Positions 24,854 through 33,837 of a stretch of 64,000 bases of DNA are shown here, piece after piece. A model generated the notes under the pieces. It was not told the origin of the DNA, made no database searches, and saw only the letters and a program-made list of their open reading frames with translations. A program made the translations under genes and the position numbers. The stretch covers positions 434,001 to 498,000 of the forward strand of contig NZ_OY787470.1 in NCBI RefSeq assembly GCF_963678835.1, written 5' to 3'. The stretch is from an uncultured Desulfuromonas sp. Its GTDB lineage: Bacteria; Desulfobacterota; Desulfuromonadia; Desulfuromonadales; Desulfuromonadaceae. Numbering within the stretch: the stretch's first letter is position 1; each line of letters starts with the position of its first letter.

Positions 24854-26620
24854 TTAAAAGAACGCTTCCATGGTCAGGTAAACTTGGTCCATGCTGTCGA
24901 TCGGAGCAAAGAACTGGGCCTTGAGAGGATCGCTCAGGTCATCAACGTCAGCAGGAGCACCCAGCCAGTTGCCACTGCCGGTGTACTCGTACTCGTAGTG
25001 CTGGTAGCCGAGACGCATGAAGGCTTTGGTTTTGCTGCTGAGCAGGTTGCCAACAGGCAGGTCCCAGATCAGGTAAGCTTCACCAACGTGACCGCGGGTT
25101 GCCAGTTTGGCTTGGGTCATGTCGTCGTGGGCCGGAGTCATGGAGATCCAGTTCTTGGTGCCGTAGTTGTACTCAAGACCGAATTTCAGACCGTAGTCAT
25201 CCATGTCGTAGCGGATACCGCCGTAGATGCAGTAACCGTCTTTCTGGCCGGGATCTTCCCACCAGGAACCGAGCAGGGTGGAACCCATTTCGTCAACACC
25301 ATCAGGATCTGTACGGCTCCAACCACCTGCGATGAAGTAGTTGAGGTCTGCGGCTTTGTCCATGTAGACGGTAGAGATGTGGTAGATGTCACCAAGATTT
25401 TCTTGATCCAGGGTGCCGTTGCCTTCAACAACGCCGTAAGCTTCCAGCGGGTTAACGAAGGTAACGCCATCGGGAACGTTGATGATGTTGGCAGCCAGGA
25501 ACGCCTGGATGTTCATGAAGCGGGGACCTTTGTTGATGATGTCCCAGCTCAGGCCACCGAAGTCCATGTCGTCCAGTTCGTTGCTGGTTTCGGTCGGGCC
25601 TGCTTCAAAACCACGGCCATAGCAAAAACGGATTTTGCTGTAACCCATGAATTCGAAGGGATTGTTGAATACGGCACCCAGAGTGGCACCGTCAAAGGCG
25701 TAGTCCATGAAGTTAATCGGAGTTGCCATACGCTTGCCGGTACCCATGCGCAGGTGCGCCGGGGGACCGTCAGTGGTCGGGCGACGACCAACAGAGAACC
25801 AGATCGGCAGATCCGCGATGCCGGTCCAGTTGATGTAAGCACGGTCAACACGGACAATGCTGTCGGAAGGTTGACGGGTAGTCGCACCGTCCATCTCATT
25901 GAACTGGTTCATGAAGTAGGGGCCATTGGAGGTCGGGTTAGACTGCATACCCCAAGCCTTGTACATGGCCAAGCGGCCTTTGAACTCCATTTGATCAGAG
26001 ATCTTGGCTTTCATGCCGAGGCGGAAACGGTTGGTGTAGAGAATGTCATTCTCGTAGTTGTTCTTGGGAGTCATGGTGTAACCTTCGGTTACGCCAGCAG
26101 CCTGAACGTTAGCCAGAGCGGTCGGGAACGCGGCATCAAATGCAGGAGTTCCAGGCATAACGCCTGACATCATGAGCCCCATTTGAGCCAATGATGCAGG
26201 AAGATTTTCCATCATCGCTTTACGCTCGTCGGCAGAGTAGGTGCTCATCAGCCCCAGAATGCTTTGTACATCATAGCCCGTAACGGTTTTCATGTCACCA
26301 ACGGCACTGGCGATGTCTCCTGCACTCCAGAACGCTTTGGTGTCGGTATCGCTGTAGTCCATGCGGAAGCGGTAGTCGCCGAAGAACTCAAAGCGGCTGT
26401 GCTCGTCCCATTTTTCAGCGCTGGTTTCCAGCAGCTCAACGGAATCGGCATTGTCATAGGTTGTGTCTTGAACTTCGTTCAGTTGCTCCTGCAGATCGCT
26501 CAGTTGCTTGGTCAGCATGTCGATCTGACGGGCGAGATCTGCTGTCGAGGGTGCTGCAAATGCGCCTGCGGGCAGGAGCATCAGAGCGACCAGGATCAGA
26601 CCTAGTGTTCTTTTCACCAT
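24854..26620 (-). CDS. extI: Outer-membrane porin of the DUF3373/ExtI type
   Basis: A 588-residue exported protein: signal peptide to about residue 22, a coiled-coil segment (TADLARQIDMLTKQLSDLQEQLNEVQD), then a long beta-barrel-like region rich in aromatic residues and ending in a C-terminal Phe (YLTMEAFF), as outer-membrane proteins do. In Geobacter, ExtI is a porin-like protein needed for selenite and tellurite uptake/reduction. Here it heads a three-gene set with the cytochrome. The rhodanese-type extH seen upstream in Geobacter is absent here. Good GGAGG site. Confidence 0.75.
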   Translation of the reverse strand: MVKRTLGLILVALMLLPAGAFAAPSTADLARQIDMLTKQLSDLQEQLNEVQDTTYDNADSVELLETSAEKWDEHSRFEFFGDYRFRMDYSDTDTKAFWSAGDIASAVGDMKTVTGYDVQSILGLMSTYSADERKAMMENLPASLAQMGLMMSGVMPGTPAFDAAFPTALANVQAAGVTEGYTMTPKNNYENDILYTNRFRLGMKAKISDQMEFKGRLAMYKAWGMQSNPTSNGPYFMNQFNEMDGATTRQPSDSIVRVDRAYINWTGIADLPIWFSVGRRPTTDGPPAHLRMGTGKRMATPINFMDYAFDGATLGAVFNNPFEFMGYSKIRFCYGRGFEAGPTETSNELDDMDFGGLSWDIINKGPRFMNIQAFLAANIINVPDGVTFVNPLEAYGVVEGNGTLDQENLGDIYHISTVYMDKAADLNYFIAGGWSRTDPDGVDEMGSTLLGSWWEDPGQKDGYCIYGGIRYDMDDYGLKFGLEYNYGTKNWISMTPAHDDMTQAKLATRGHVGEAYLIWDLPVGNLLSSKTKAFMRLGYQHYEYEYTGSGNWLGAPADVDDLSDPLKAQFFAPIDSMDQVYLTMEAFF

Positions 26621-27027
26621 GTGTTGCCTCCTTGTGGTGCGTTTTGATTGAGTTAGAGCGTTCGCTCTACGAAATCATTTCACAGCAGACCATCTGCTGT
26701 GCTCTAAGACGATGTGCGAGATCAGCCATGTGTGACAGGGCCACGTCTGATCACGGATCGTATTTATCTAGATAGCGACAATGTTATGTCCTTATATTCG
26801 CATATCACAATGTGTGCCACTTTTCGTAACTGGTGGTTTTTGTGCCTTTTCTTGTTTTATACCTTGAGGGAAAAGTGCAATTCAGGGATTTGTTAGGTGA
26901 TATGACGACTTCTGTTCCGTAAAATGGCCGTATCGGCTGACGTTCATCATAGGAGTATACTGCAAGAATAAAAAAAGACGAGCCATAGCTCGTCTTTTTT
27001 AGGTTTTTTTTATTTTTTAGAATATGG
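26621..27027. promoter_or_regulatory. Upstream region of the porin gene with two palindromes
   Basis: No gene seen. Two inverted repeats lie close together: AGAGCG-TT-CGCTCT (26655-26668) and CACAGCAGA-CCA-TCTGCTGTG (26681-26701), 35-80 bp before the porin start. They are candidate operator sites or 5' leader hairpins. The far end holds the terminator of the glutamate-synthase operon. Confidence 0.5.
26970..27000. terminator. Terminator after the split glutamate synthase operon
   Basis: AAAAAAGACGAGC, loop CATA, GCTCGTCTTTTTT: a 13-bp stem with A/T runs on both sides, 28 bp after the leftward stop. It works in both directions. Confidence 0.9.
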
Positions 27028-29340
27028 CTACACCACTTGCTCCATCGTCCAGATGCCGCACGGGCACAGGCCGGCACAGATGCCGCAGCCGATGCAGACG
27101 TGGTCGTCGGAGACGTATTCGAAGGTGCCGTTCGGCCCTTCAATGCGGCGGATTGCCGCTTCCGGACACGCTTCGAGACACATGGAACAGTCACGACAGG
27201 TGCCGCAGGAGATGCAGCGGGTGGTCTCTTCGCGACCGTCGGTGATGTTAAGACGTCCGCGATTTCGCGGACGGAACAATTCCTTGCTCAGACGGTGCTG
27301 AGGGATCACTTCCAGTTTTTTGCGTTCCACCACTTCCAGGCCGTTGAGCCAATCGCTGCAGTAGTCCGCAGCTTCATGGCCGTGGCCAATGGCATTGGTT
27401 AACAGGCCGGGGCGTGTCGTGTCGCCAATGGCAAAGATGTTGTCCTGGCCGTGAACCTGCCAGCAGCTGTTGACATCCATCATGCCGCGATCGGTCAGCC
27501 ATTCGTTGGGAACGTAAGACAGGTCAGGGCGCTCCCCGATGGAGATAATCACATCGTCCGCTTCGATCAGTTCGCCATCCTTGGTGTGCAGGCCTTGTTC
27601 ACTGATGTGATCGGTAAAGACCGGCCAGCGGATTTCACCACCCAGTGATTTGACGTGATCGATCTCTTTCTGGTAGGCCGCCGGACGCTGGACGTCGATG
27701 GCAATGACCTTTGTGGCACCCATAGCATAGGCGCCGAGCACGACATCCATGCCGGCGTTGCCTGCGCCAATAACGACGACTTTTTTACCAATCGACGGTT
27801 TTTGACCGGCATTGATCTGCTTGAGAAAGTCGAGTCCTTTGACCATGCGCTCGTGGCCGGGGAATGGAATAACCACCGGATTGTGAGCGCCCGTGGCGAT
27901 GATAACGGCATCGTTGTTCTGGCGGATTTCATCAAATAATGTGGCATCGACCTTGGTCCCGGTCTGGGCTTTGATGCCGCTGCTGAGCATGCGATCAATT
28001 TCCCCCTGGAGGATCTCTTCAGGCAGGCGTTCGGTCGGGATAGCCTGGTACAGCTTGCCGCCCAGTCGCTCATCCGCTTCATAGACGGTGACGTCATGCC
28101 CTTTGAGGCGCAGTTGCCAGGCCGCAGACAGACCGCCGGGGCCACCACCGATGACGGCGATTTTCTTGCCGGTGTCCGGTTCACATTCTGGAGCCGGTGT
28201 GCCGACGGACAGGGCACCGAGTTGCTTCATGGAAACCGGACTGTCGAGGAAGCGACGGCTGCAGGCGTCCATGCACAGATTCGGGCACACCTGGCCGCAG
28301 ACGCTGGCCGGGAACGGCGAGTAGCGCAACACCAGTTCCATGGCCTCTTTTTCTTTGCCTTCACGCAGCAGTTTGAGGCGGTCCTGGGTCGGGATGAACG
28401 ACGGGCAGGAGGACTGACACGGTGCGGCGTAGCGTTTTTCCATCCAGTGTGGCACTTTCAGGCGGTCGTCGCCGGCATTAACCAGTCCGGCAACGTGGTT
28501 GTAATCGTCGTCAACGATGTCGCCGAAAATGCCGCCCTCGACCCACTTGCCGAGTCGGAATTCATTCAGAGAGATGCGCTCCTTGGCGTTGCGTTCTTCG
28601 TAGGTCTTGGCAACAATCTTTTTCCACGGGCGCATATCGGTCAGGGTGTCGGTCAGATCCTGACGCTCAATGCGCTCCAGAAATTCCGGAAGACCCTGGC
28701 GGAGGAATTGGTGGTCGGCCTCGTCCAGTTCCATCAACCAGACATCGTTGGACAGGCCGGTAACCGGACCGCGGATGTACAGGGTGCCGCCAACCATGCC
28801 GGCGCAGCCGCGATCACCGAGGATGGATTCCTCGTTTTCGCAGTCAACACCGCAGATGACACCAATACCGCCACCCATAAATTCAAACGAGAAGGATCCG
28901 GTCTTTTTCAGAACCCACAGTTCCGGGGCGTCAAATGCCGGGTCGTGTTTCATCAACGAACCACTACGGGTTCCCACCTGGCCGGCGACGTAGATTTTAC
29001 CGCTTGCCGCACAGTGGGCCGTGGTGTCGCCGCTGTCGCCGAGAATCGTCAGGGTGGCACCGGCATTGAGCCAGCCAGCATCAGCCGGTGCTGAGCCGTC
29101 AACAACAATATCGGTGCCGTTGAGGCCGAAAGAGCCGACACGCTGGCCGGGGTTTTTCACCCGGAACTTCAGTGGCGTACCATCTTCGGTCCACAGTGGG
29201 CCGCCAATATTGTGATGTCCGGAGGAGAGTACCTCAAATTCGGTTTCTCCCTGTTCCAGAGCGGTGTAGATTTTTTGCAGTAATATTTGAGTGGAGAGAC
29301 GCCGGGCATTGGCATCAAAACCATTAATTTGTGCAGCCAT
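27028..29340 (-). CDS. Split glutamate synthase: GXGXG domain fused to a GltD-like FAD/NAD(P) domain and ferredoxin
   Basis: A 770-residue protein. The first 280 or so residues are the beta-helix GXGXG domain of GltB (IYVAGQVGTRSGSL, GGTLYIRGPVTGL). A GltD-like reductase follows, with Fe-S cysteines CGQVCPNLCMDAC, FAD motif VIGGGPGGLSAAW and second dinucleotide motif VIGAGNAGMDV. The C-terminus holds two 4Fe-4S ferredoxin motifs (CISCGTCRDCSMCLEACP, CIGCGICAGLCPCG). ATG 29340 has an AAGGAGG site. It is the last gene of a three-gene operon that together covers all glutamate-synthase domains. NADPH or ferredoxin may be the donor. Confidence 0.9.
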   Translation of the reverse strand: MAAQINGFDANARRLSTQILLQKIYTALEQGETEFEVLSSGHHNIGGPLWTEDGTPLKFRVKNPGQRVGSFGLNGTDIVVDGSAPADAGWLNAGATLTILGDSGDTTAHCAASGKIYVAGQVGTRSGSLMKHDPAFDAPELWVLKKTGSFSFEFMGGGIGVICGVDCENEESILGDRGCAGMVGGTLYIRGPVTGLSNDVWLMELDEADHQFLRQGLPEFLERIERQDLTDTLTDMRPWKKIVAKTYEERNAKERISLNEFRLGKWVEGGIFGDIVDDDYNHVAGLVNAGDDRLKVPHWMEKRYAAPCQSSCPSFIPTQDRLKLLREGKEKEAMELVLRYSPFPASVCGQVCPNLCMDACSRRFLDSPVSMKQLGALSVGTPAPECEPDTGKKIAVIGGGPGGLSAAWQLRLKGHDVTVYEADERLGGKLYQAIPTERLPEEILQGEIDRMLSSGIKAQTGTKVDATLFDEIRQNNDAVIIATGAHNPVVIPFPGHERMVKGLDFLKQINAGQKPSIGKKVVVIGAGNAGMDVVLGAYAMGATKVIAIDVQRPAAYQKEIDHVKSLGGEIRWPVFTDHISEQGLHTKDGELIEADDVIISIGERPDLSYVPNEWLTDRGMMDVNSCWQVHGQDNIFAIGDTTRPGLLTNAIGHGHEAADYCSDWLNGLEVVERKKLEVIPQHRLSKELFRPRNRGRLNITDGREETTRCISCGTCRDCSMCLEACPEAAIRRIEGPNGTFEYVSDDHVCIGCGICAGLCPCGIWTMEQVV

Positions 29341-29351
29341 TGAGATCCTCC

Positions 29352-30995
29352 TTAACACACGTACTGGATTTGCAGGCGATCGGCGACGGCTTTATCCATG
29401 GCGACCAGTGCATCGGAGCGACCGATGGGCAGCGAGGAGTTGCCGATAGGAGCCATGAGCTTTTTCAGCTCCTGGTCCATGGCCAGGAAGTAGTTGACGA
29501 TGTTTTCGGCAACCTTTTCCGGATCGAGACGGTGGGCCAACGCCGGGATTTGCGAGGTGATTCCTGCCGGGCACAGGCCGGTGTTGCAGGCATTGCAGCG
29601 ACCGAGGTCGTTGCCGACGCAGCCCGCCATCTGCAAGATCAGCTTGCCGCTGAAGACGCCGTTGGCACCAAGGCACATCATCTTAAAAGCATCAGCTGCC
29701 AGATCGCCGGTCTTGCCGAGGCCGCCGGCCGCCCACAGTGGGATCTGACCCTGGCGTCCCTGGGTGACGGCAGCGAGGTAGCAATCACGCAGCTTGCTGA
29801 CAATCGGGTGACCGGTGTGGTCCAGAGAAACTTCGTGGGCCGCTGCGGTACCGCCGTCGATACCGTCGAGGAAGAAACCGCCGACGATATTGTAAGGGTC
29901 ACGGACCAGGTTGTTGAATACCGAAACACTGGTCGCTGAGGCCGCTACCTTGATGGACACCGGAACGCGGAATTTGAATGCCGCGTTGAACGACAGGAAC
30001 ATTTTTTGGACACTCTCCTCGATGGAGTAGAGGCCCTGATGGTTTGGCGGGCTGAGCAGGTCGGCTTTGGGAACCCCGCGAATGGCCATGATGTGTTCAG
30101 CGACCTTCTGCGCCTGGAGCAAGCCACCGTCACCGGGCTTGGCGCCCTGGCCGATCTTGATCAGAACGCCGGCCGGATCTTCCACCATATGCGGCATGGC
30201 TTTGATGATCCGGTTCCAACCGAAGTGTCCGGACGCGACCTGCAGGATCAGGTATTTGAGGTATTTGCTTGTGAGCAGACGCATTGGAACGCCCCCCTCG
30301 CCGGAACACATCCGCACCGGCAGGCCACATTCCTCATTGAGGTAGGCAACAGCCATGGCCACGCCTTCCCACATCCGCCAGGACAGTGCACCGATGGACA
30401 TGTCGCCGATAATGACCGGGTAGATCCAGTTGACCGGCGGCGTCTGGGCGTTGTTGACCAGCTTGCCGTTGCTGTCCAATGTCATGGACAGTTCTTCAGC
30501 CGGCAGAATGCGACCGAACGGTGCCAGCATGTCAAAGGTGTGACGCTGGGCATCGAGGCTCGGGTCGGTCATTTGCGAAATGCGGCCGACGCGCAGCTGG
30601 TCTAGAGTGCGGGTGCTGCCGGTCAGATTTTTACGACCGCCACGCTTGATCGAGTCGCCACCGCTGCAGCGGGTGACGATGGGATGACGCGTATCCGGGT
30701 TGCGCACTGGAGCAATGGCGTCGTTGGGGCACACCTTTTCGCAGATACCGCAGCCACGGCAGTAGTTTTTCAGCGAGTTGACCTGTTGGATCACCGGCAC
30801 CGCGGAGAAGCGGGCACGCGGATCCGGCAGGTCGCCTTCGGAAAAGACCATGCGACGACGCTCGATTTTCGGCTCGATGGCGCGAAAAGAGCAGGCCGCA
30901 ACGCAGGAGCCGCACAGGGTGCAGCGGCTGGCGTCGTAGCGAATCTTCCATGGCAGATCATTGGGGGTGATATCCTGTATTTTTACTGTTTCCAT
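29352..30995 (-). CDS. Split glutamate synthase: FMN-binding synthase domain with ferredoxin domain
   Basis: A 547-residue protein. The N-terminus has two 4Fe-4S sites (CTLCGSCVAACS and CRGCGICEKVCP). The rest is the TIM-barrel glutamate-synthase domain, with FMN-site DGIDGGTAAAHEVSLDHTG and a cluster region CNACNTGLCPAGI. It matches archaeal-type GltB with added ferredoxins. It overlaps the amidotransferase gene by 13 bp and has a GGAGG site. It would combine ammonia from its partner with 2-oxoglutarate. Confidence 0.92.
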   Translation of the reverse strand: METVKIQDITPNDLPWKIRYDASRCTLCGSCVAACSFRAIEPKIERRRMVFSEGDLPDPRARFSAVPVIQQVNSLKNYCRGCGICEKVCPNDAIAPVRNPDTRHPIVTRCSGGDSIKRGGRKNLTGSTRTLDQLRVGRISQMTDPSLDAQRHTFDMLAPFGRILPAEELSMTLDSNGKLVNNAQTPPVNWIYPVIIGDMSIGALSWRMWEGVAMAVAYLNEECGLPVRMCSGEGGVPMRLLTSKYLKYLILQVASGHFGWNRIIKAMPHMVEDPAGVLIKIGQGAKPGDGGLLQAQKVAEHIMAIRGVPKADLLSPPNHQGLYSIEESVQKMFLSFNAAFKFRVPVSIKVAASATSVSVFNNLVRDPYNIVGGFFLDGIDGGTAAAHEVSLDHTGHPIVSKLRDCYLAAVTQGRQGQIPLWAAGGLGKTGDLAADAFKMMCLGANGVFSGKLILQMAGCVGNDLGRCNACNTGLCPAGITSQIPALAHRLDPEKVAENIVNYFLAMDQELKKLMAPIGNSSLPIGRSDALVAMDKAVADRLQIQYVC

Positions 30996-32089
30996 CGTGC
31001 AACCTCCAGCTCATCATTGATCACGACGATTTCGCGTTCGTTGGGGTAAATATCAGTCGACCATTCACGATCCGGCAGGATTTCGTTAATGCCGCATACT
31101 TCCGAAGCGATGGCGATGGTGTCCTCTGTTTGACCAAGAACAACCGGCCGCAGTTTTTTAGCGTCGCAGCAGGTGAACAGTGTGTTGTCCGGCAGCACGC
31201 CGATGATGGTGTTTGGTCCGTTAATCTCCAGGTGGGCCAGAGACTGACGGATGGAGCGCAGTTGGTCAGCATCGTCACGGCTCTGCAGTTCATCGAATGG
31301 CAGTGGCGTGATGACATGTTTGAAATACTGCAGCGGCCATTTTAGCTGGCGGTGGATATAGTGCAGGCTGTAGAGGAAGCACTGTGAATCTGATTCAAAG
31401 CCGATGTAGCCACGGTGCAGCTTGGCCTGTATTTCCTTGTTCTTTTGATAAAAGGTGTTCTCGCCGTTGGCCAGTCCGGTATATCCCTGGAGGAAAAACG
31501 GATGGGCCGCATAGCGCACGATATCGTAGTTGGTATTCTGACGGCATTGGGCGGTAATCACCTTGGCGGTGAAATTCTCGTCAGGCTGCCACAGGTTGAA
31601 AAAAGTGCCGATGTCGCGTGGGTCGCCGATCTCTTTCAGGGTAACGACATCCGGCCAGAACGAGTAAACAAAGCCCTGCTCGTCCGGCTCCAGTGCGGCG
31701 CGCATTTTCAGGCGCATGTCGAGCAGTAGCTCCTCTTTTTCCTCTTGGGTGGCGTGCTTGTAGCTTTTCGGGTAGCTGAAGGTCTCAAACACGTAGTTCG
31801 GCATCGCATTGATGTCGAGTTCTTCACTGGGAAAGGTGTCAGGCACCCATTGCAGAACGCGGCGAAAGCCAGCTCCGTGCAGGATGTTTTCCGCCAGATT
31901 TAAGCCCTCATCGGTGCAGGCCATAGACAGGGTGGGCAGATGCTTATACCCCTCAAAAATACCGCCCAGATCCTGCATGACCATGGCAAACCCTGAGTTG
32001 TCGTGCCCTTTTTGCTGAGATTGCATCAACTGCAGGGCTTTACTCGGGTGGGTATAGTTTTTACTTTTAATTGCTCCAATTCGACACAT
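30983..32089 (-). CDS. Split glutamate synthase: class II glutamine amidotransferase subunit
   Basis: A 368-residue protein beginning Met-Cys-Arg-Ile-Gly. Removal of Met exposes the N-terminal nucleophile Cys, as in PurF and GltB. I chose the second ATG (32089) because it puts Cys in position 2 and has better spacing to GGAGG; the first ATG (32095) would add Met-Pro. Conserved segments include NSGFAM and an RYAAHPFFLQGYTGLANGENTF loop. It releases ammonia from glutamine for the next subunit. The operon sits behind a sigma-54 promoter, fitting nitrogen control. Confidence 0.9.
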   Translation of the reverse strand: MCRIGAIKSKNYTHPSKALQLMQSQQKGHDNSGFAMVMQDLGGIFEGYKHLPTLSMACTDEGLNLAENILHGAGFRRVLQWVPDTFPSEELDINAMPNYVFETFSYPKSYKHATQEEKEELLLDMRLKMRAALEPDEQGFVYSFWPDVVTLKEIGDPRDIGTFFNLWQPDENFTAKVITAQCRQNTNYDIVRYAAHPFFLQGYTGLANGENTFYQKNKEIQAKLHRGYIGFESDSQCFLYSLHYIHRQLKWPLQYFKHVITPLPFDELQSRDDADQLRSIRQSLAHLEINGPNTIIGVLPDNTLFTCCDAKKLRPVVLGQTEDTIAIASEVCGINEILPDREWSTDIYPNEREIVVINDELEVARWKQ

Positions 32090-32136
32090 TGGCATTGTCC
32101 TCCAATCGAATGATTTCTTTGACCTTGGAACTTATA

Positions 32137-32152
32137 AGCAAGTGGCGTGCCT
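32137..32152 (-). promoter_or_regulatory. Sigma-54 promoter for the split glutamate synthase operon
   Basis: Minus strand AGGCACGCCACTTGCT, GG and GC spaced by 10 bases. The predicted start, about 32126, gives a leader of some 36 nt. It is identical to the acetate-permease promoter over all 16 bases. Confidence 0.85.
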
Positions 32153-32291
32153 ATTTTTTCGACGTGGGGCCAATACTTGTAACTGATTAAATAAGCAAAG
32201 GAATTGTGCTGTGTTAAGGTCAGATGTGGAGTGTGGTATGGGTAGGGGTGAGTTTTTGTGTGTGTTTTTGTGTACTCAATAGGGCGTATAC

Positions 32292-32325
32292 AACAAAGCC
32301 CCGCTTGTCATGCCGGGGCTTTGTT
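32292..32325. terminator. Terminator after ilvE
   Basis: AACAAAGCCCCG and CGGGGCTTTGTT form a 12-bp stem round a 10-nt loop, 18 bp beyond the leftward ilvE stop. Confidence 0.8.
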
Positions 32326-32343
32326 GGTGTAAAGAGGTCGAAT

Positions 32344-33411
32344 TTACAGGGTTTCAACCCAGTTGTGTTTGTCTTCACAGCGACCGTACTGAATGCCGGT
32401 CAGAGTGTTGTAGAGTTTCATGGTCAGTTCACCGGCTTCGCCATTGCCGAGGTCAACTTCGCGTTCTCGGTACGTGAAATGACCAACCGGAGAAACGACG
32501 GCAGCAGTACCGGTGCCAAAGGCTTCGGTAAGTCGACCGTTGGCGGCGCCGTCGAGAATTTCGTCAATGGTCAGGGCGCGTTCTTCGACCTCGTAGCCCA
32601 TCTCCTTAACCAAGGTCAGGATAGAGCGGCGGGTGATGCCGTTGAGAATCGAGCCACTCAGTGGCGAGGTGACGATCTTGCCGTCGTAGAGGAAGCAGAT
32701 ATTCATGCTGCCGACCTCCTCGACATATTTGCGTTCAACGCTGTCGAGCCATAATACCTGGTCGTAGCCTTTCTGCGCAGCCAGAGCTGACGCGTAGAGG
32801 CTGGAGGCATAGTTTCCGCCGGTCTTTGCTTCGCCGGTGCCGCCGCTGGGAACACGTACATATTCATCAGAGACCCAGATTTTAACAGGTTTCAACCCGC
32901 CTTTGTAGTAAGCGGCCACTGGAGACAGGATGATGAAAAACAGGTATTCATCAGCTGGTTTAACACCAAGAATCGGTTCTGTGGCGATCATAGTCGGGCG
33001 GATGTACAGGCTGGTGCCTTCACTTTTCGGCACCCAGTTCTGTTCCAGTTTGAGCAGTTCACGCAGTGCCTTGAGGCACAGATCGACATCCAGCTCCGGC
33101 ATGCACATGCGACGGGCACTGAGGTTGAAACGCTCGAAGTTGTCTCTGGGGCGGAACAAAGCGATTTCGCCGTCATCACGGCGAAAAGCTTTGAGCCCTT
33201 CAAAAATTTCCTGGGCGTAGTGTAATACCACTGCCGCCGGGTCGAGACTGAACGGTCCGTATTGTTGGATGCGTGGTGAGTGCCAGCCCTGTCCGGTTTT
33301 ATATTCCATGACAAACATGCGGTTGGTGAATTCTTTGCCGAAAACCAGCTGCGATTCATCCTGAACCGGTTGTTTGGTCTCATCCACAGGTAAGATCTGG
33401 ATGTCCTGCAT
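32344..33411 (-). CDS. ilvE: Branched-chain amino acid aminotransferase
   Basis: A 355-residue fold-type IV PLP enzyme of the larger, eukaryote-like IlvE class (about 355 residues rather than the 300 of E. coli). The substrate/cofactor segments are visible: HYAQEIFEGLKAFR, SLYIRPTMIATEP, the likely PLP lysine in GEAKTGGNYASSLYA, VEEVGSMNICFL and SPLSGSILNGITRRS. It catalyses the last step of Val, Leu and Ile synthesis with glutamate as donor. GGAGCA ribosome site. Single-gene unit with its own terminator. Confidence 0.95.
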   Translation of the reverse strand: MQDIQILPVDETKQPVQDESQLVFGKEFTNRMFVMEYKTGQGWHSPRIQQYGPFSLDPAAVVLHYAQEIFEGLKAFRRDDGEIALFRPRDNFERFNLSARRMCMPELDVDLCLKALRELLKLEQNWVPKSEGTSLYIRPTMIATEPILGVKPADEYLFFIILSPVAAYYKGGLKPVKIWVSDEYVRVPSGGTGEAKTGGNYASSLYASALAAQKGYDQVLWLDSVERKYVEEVGSMNICFLYDGKIVTSPLSGSILNGITRRSILTLVKEMGYEVEERALTIDEILDGAANGRLTEAFGTGTAAVVSPVGHFTYREREVDLGNGEAGELTMKLYNTLTGIQYGRCEDKHNWVETL

Positions 33412-33539
33412 AGTTGTGCTCCTTCACGAAAAATGGAATGACAGCGTAAACGCAAAGAAATTATCTAGCACATTGGCTAGGGGCGGGCAAGGAGATTGTG
33501 TGGTCTTGTCGGGGGCAGGCAGATGCCTGCCGAGGAAAG

Positions 33540-33698
33540 TCAGGACTCGTCGCTCGTCTCAGAGGGTCCGTAGAGGAGATTTTTCATGTTGCGCTGCTGC
33601 TCTTCGCTATTGAAATAGCGACTTTGACGCTCTTTTTCCGCTTTTTTTGCCTGATTTTCAAGCTGTGCGGAAGAGGGTGTCTGACGTTTTTTTGCCAT
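33540..33698 (-). CDS. Small highly charged protein of unknown function
   Basis: A 52-residue protein rich in Lys, Glu and Gln (NQAKKAEKERQSRYFNSEEQQRN). ATG 33698 has an AAGGAG site; the longer frame upstream has no such support. Predicted to be helical and soluble. No family recognised. It stands alone between ilvE and comF. Confidence 0.65.
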   Translation of the reverse strand: MAKKRQTPSSAQLENQAKKAEKERQSRYFNSEEQQRNMKNLLYGPSETSDES

Positions 33699-33837
33699 GA
33701 GAAACTCCTTTGTGCTTTTTAACGATGTTAGCACCTCTATTTCGTCAGTCAAGACATAAAATACCAAAATTGGTAAAAAGCTGATCTTGCGTCGGGCTGG
33801 CGTGTTTTTGACGGGCTGTTGTGGTTGCGGGTGGGTG

